DNA from: Streptomyces violaceoruber
GTDB lineage: Bacteria; Actinomycetota; Actinomycetes; Streptomycetales; Streptomycetaceae
Direction of reading: 5' to 3'
NCBI RefSeq assembly: GCF_033406955.1
Contig: NZ_CP137734.1
Coordinates: forward strand, 4,588,001-4,652,000
DNA: 64,000 bases
Position numbers and translations under genes: made by a program. How positions within the stretch are numbered: position 1 is the first letter of the stretch; each line of letters starts with the position of its first letter. Shown here in pieces: positions 63,618 through 64,000 of this stretch. Under the pieces are notes generated by a model, which saw nothing but the letters and a program-made list of their open reading frames with translations, searched no databases and was not told where the DNA came from.

Positions 63618-64000
63618 TCACGCCGTGCAGGCGGCGCTCCTGGCCTTCCGGTAGGCGTCGTGCAGGTGGTCGCGCGTCCCGCAGGAGACGCCGGCGTTGC
63701 GGCCCGTCTCGTCGACGGCCCGGCAGGACGCGCAGGCGGCCCCGTGCTCGAGGAGCCGCCGGTACGCGGTGTCCGGGTCCGGCTCGTCGCACGGCGGCGT
63801 GAGGCTGACGTAGTGGTCGCAGAGCGCGGCGAGGGACCGGGCGAGCTTGTGCGCGTACCGCAGGGCGGCGTCCTGCCCGGTGCCCGGTCCGGCCCGGAGC
63901 TTCCCGCCGGCCTCGCCGACGCAGGCGAGTGCGCAGTACCGGGGCACGTCGTCTTCGGGGAGCCGGGCGGCGAGCGCGGCGACGTCGGGGGCGAGGACGG
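63618..64000 (-). CDS. Cysteine-rich hypothetical protein, 5' end outside the window
   Basis: The reading frame is open from 64000 down to the stop at 63618; the GTG at 63947 is probably internal. Visible: an ALAARLPEDDVPRYCALACV segment like Streptomyces DUF6415 proteins, a helical core (HKLARSLAALCDHYVSL), and four cysteines in the tail (ACASC, SCGT and the C-terminal AACTA) that may bind metal. Orientation is opposite to the element's late genes. The DUF6415 likeness is from memory. Confidence 0.6.
   Translation of the reverse strand, partial: VLAPDVAALAARLPEDDVPRYCALACVGEAGGKLRAGPGTGQDAALRYAHKLARSLAALCDHYVSLTPPCDEPDPDTAYRRLLEHGAACASCRAVDETGRNAGVSCGTRDHLHDAYRKARSAACTA

Noticed and set aside
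62590-64000. Right attachment site (attR) of the element
   Set aside because: No second copy of the tRNA-Thr 3' end (GTTCGAATCCCGAAGG) was found up to 64000.

Overview
The window is high-GC actinobacterial chromosome and almost certainly comes from a Streptomyces. The evidence is the strong GC bias at third codon positions, many GTG starts, ATGA/GTGA stop-start overlaps, and a gene order that matches, from memory, the S. coelicolor core region around SCO3580 down to SCO3540 (wblA, an ArsA-like ATPase pair, crp, nth, acs, a Tad pilus cluster, bldG, hppA, topA, tmk, holB). The synteny was not computed.

Positions 1-53184 are conserved chromosome. In order: a cut-off metallophosphoesterase and a YqeY-like protein; a bifunctional class A PBP divergent from wblA; two coupled ArsA-type ATPases; DUF4177 and RidA proteins; an epoxide-hydrolase-like enzyme; NUDIX and metallo-beta-lactamase-fold hydrolases; crp with a candidate Crp box; endonuclease III with a histone-like tail; a NUDIX hydrolase and a CvpA-trypsin membrane protease (MarP type); an alpha/beta hydrolase, a holin-like membrane protein and NhaA; acetyl-CoA synthetase preceded by a 16-codon mini-ORF resembling its own N-terminus; a SulP transporter fused to a carbonic anhydrase; a polysaccharide-deacetylase-like lipoprotein; a CooC/MinD-like ATPase; a degenerate Fic protein; a probable 6S-like RNA; and a HAD phosphatase.

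Positions 28421-34401 hold a compact Tad/Flp pilus operon (CpaE-like ATPase, TadA, TadB, TadC, DUF4244 pilin, two TadE-like proteins). A 30-bp minisatellite has grown over the junction between the last two genes. A DUF1998 helicase, bldG and its anti-sigma partner, hppA, a lipoprotein, a methyltransferase, topA, a membrane-anchored thymidylate kinase, holB, a secreted tripeptidyl-peptidase-like lipoprotein and tRNA-Thr(CGT) follow.

From tRNA-Thr to the end of the window lies an integrated mobile element: tyrosine integrase, overlapping XRE regulator, excisionase-like HTH protein, a prim-pol/helicase replication pair with iteron-like repeats, two small proteins, a full-length phage tail tape-measure protein, a zinc-motif protein, and about 1 kb of repeat-rich DNA with no clear gene. 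No capsid, portal, terminase or FtsK/Tra gene is present in the visible 10.8 kb, and the right attachment site lies outside the window. A replicating, integrating island carrying a lone tape-measure gene best fits a phage-satellite-like element or a reduced prophage, and is the most interesting thing here. Small candidate genes too short for normal calling (20217-20267, 27841-27906, 37888-38025) are also listed.
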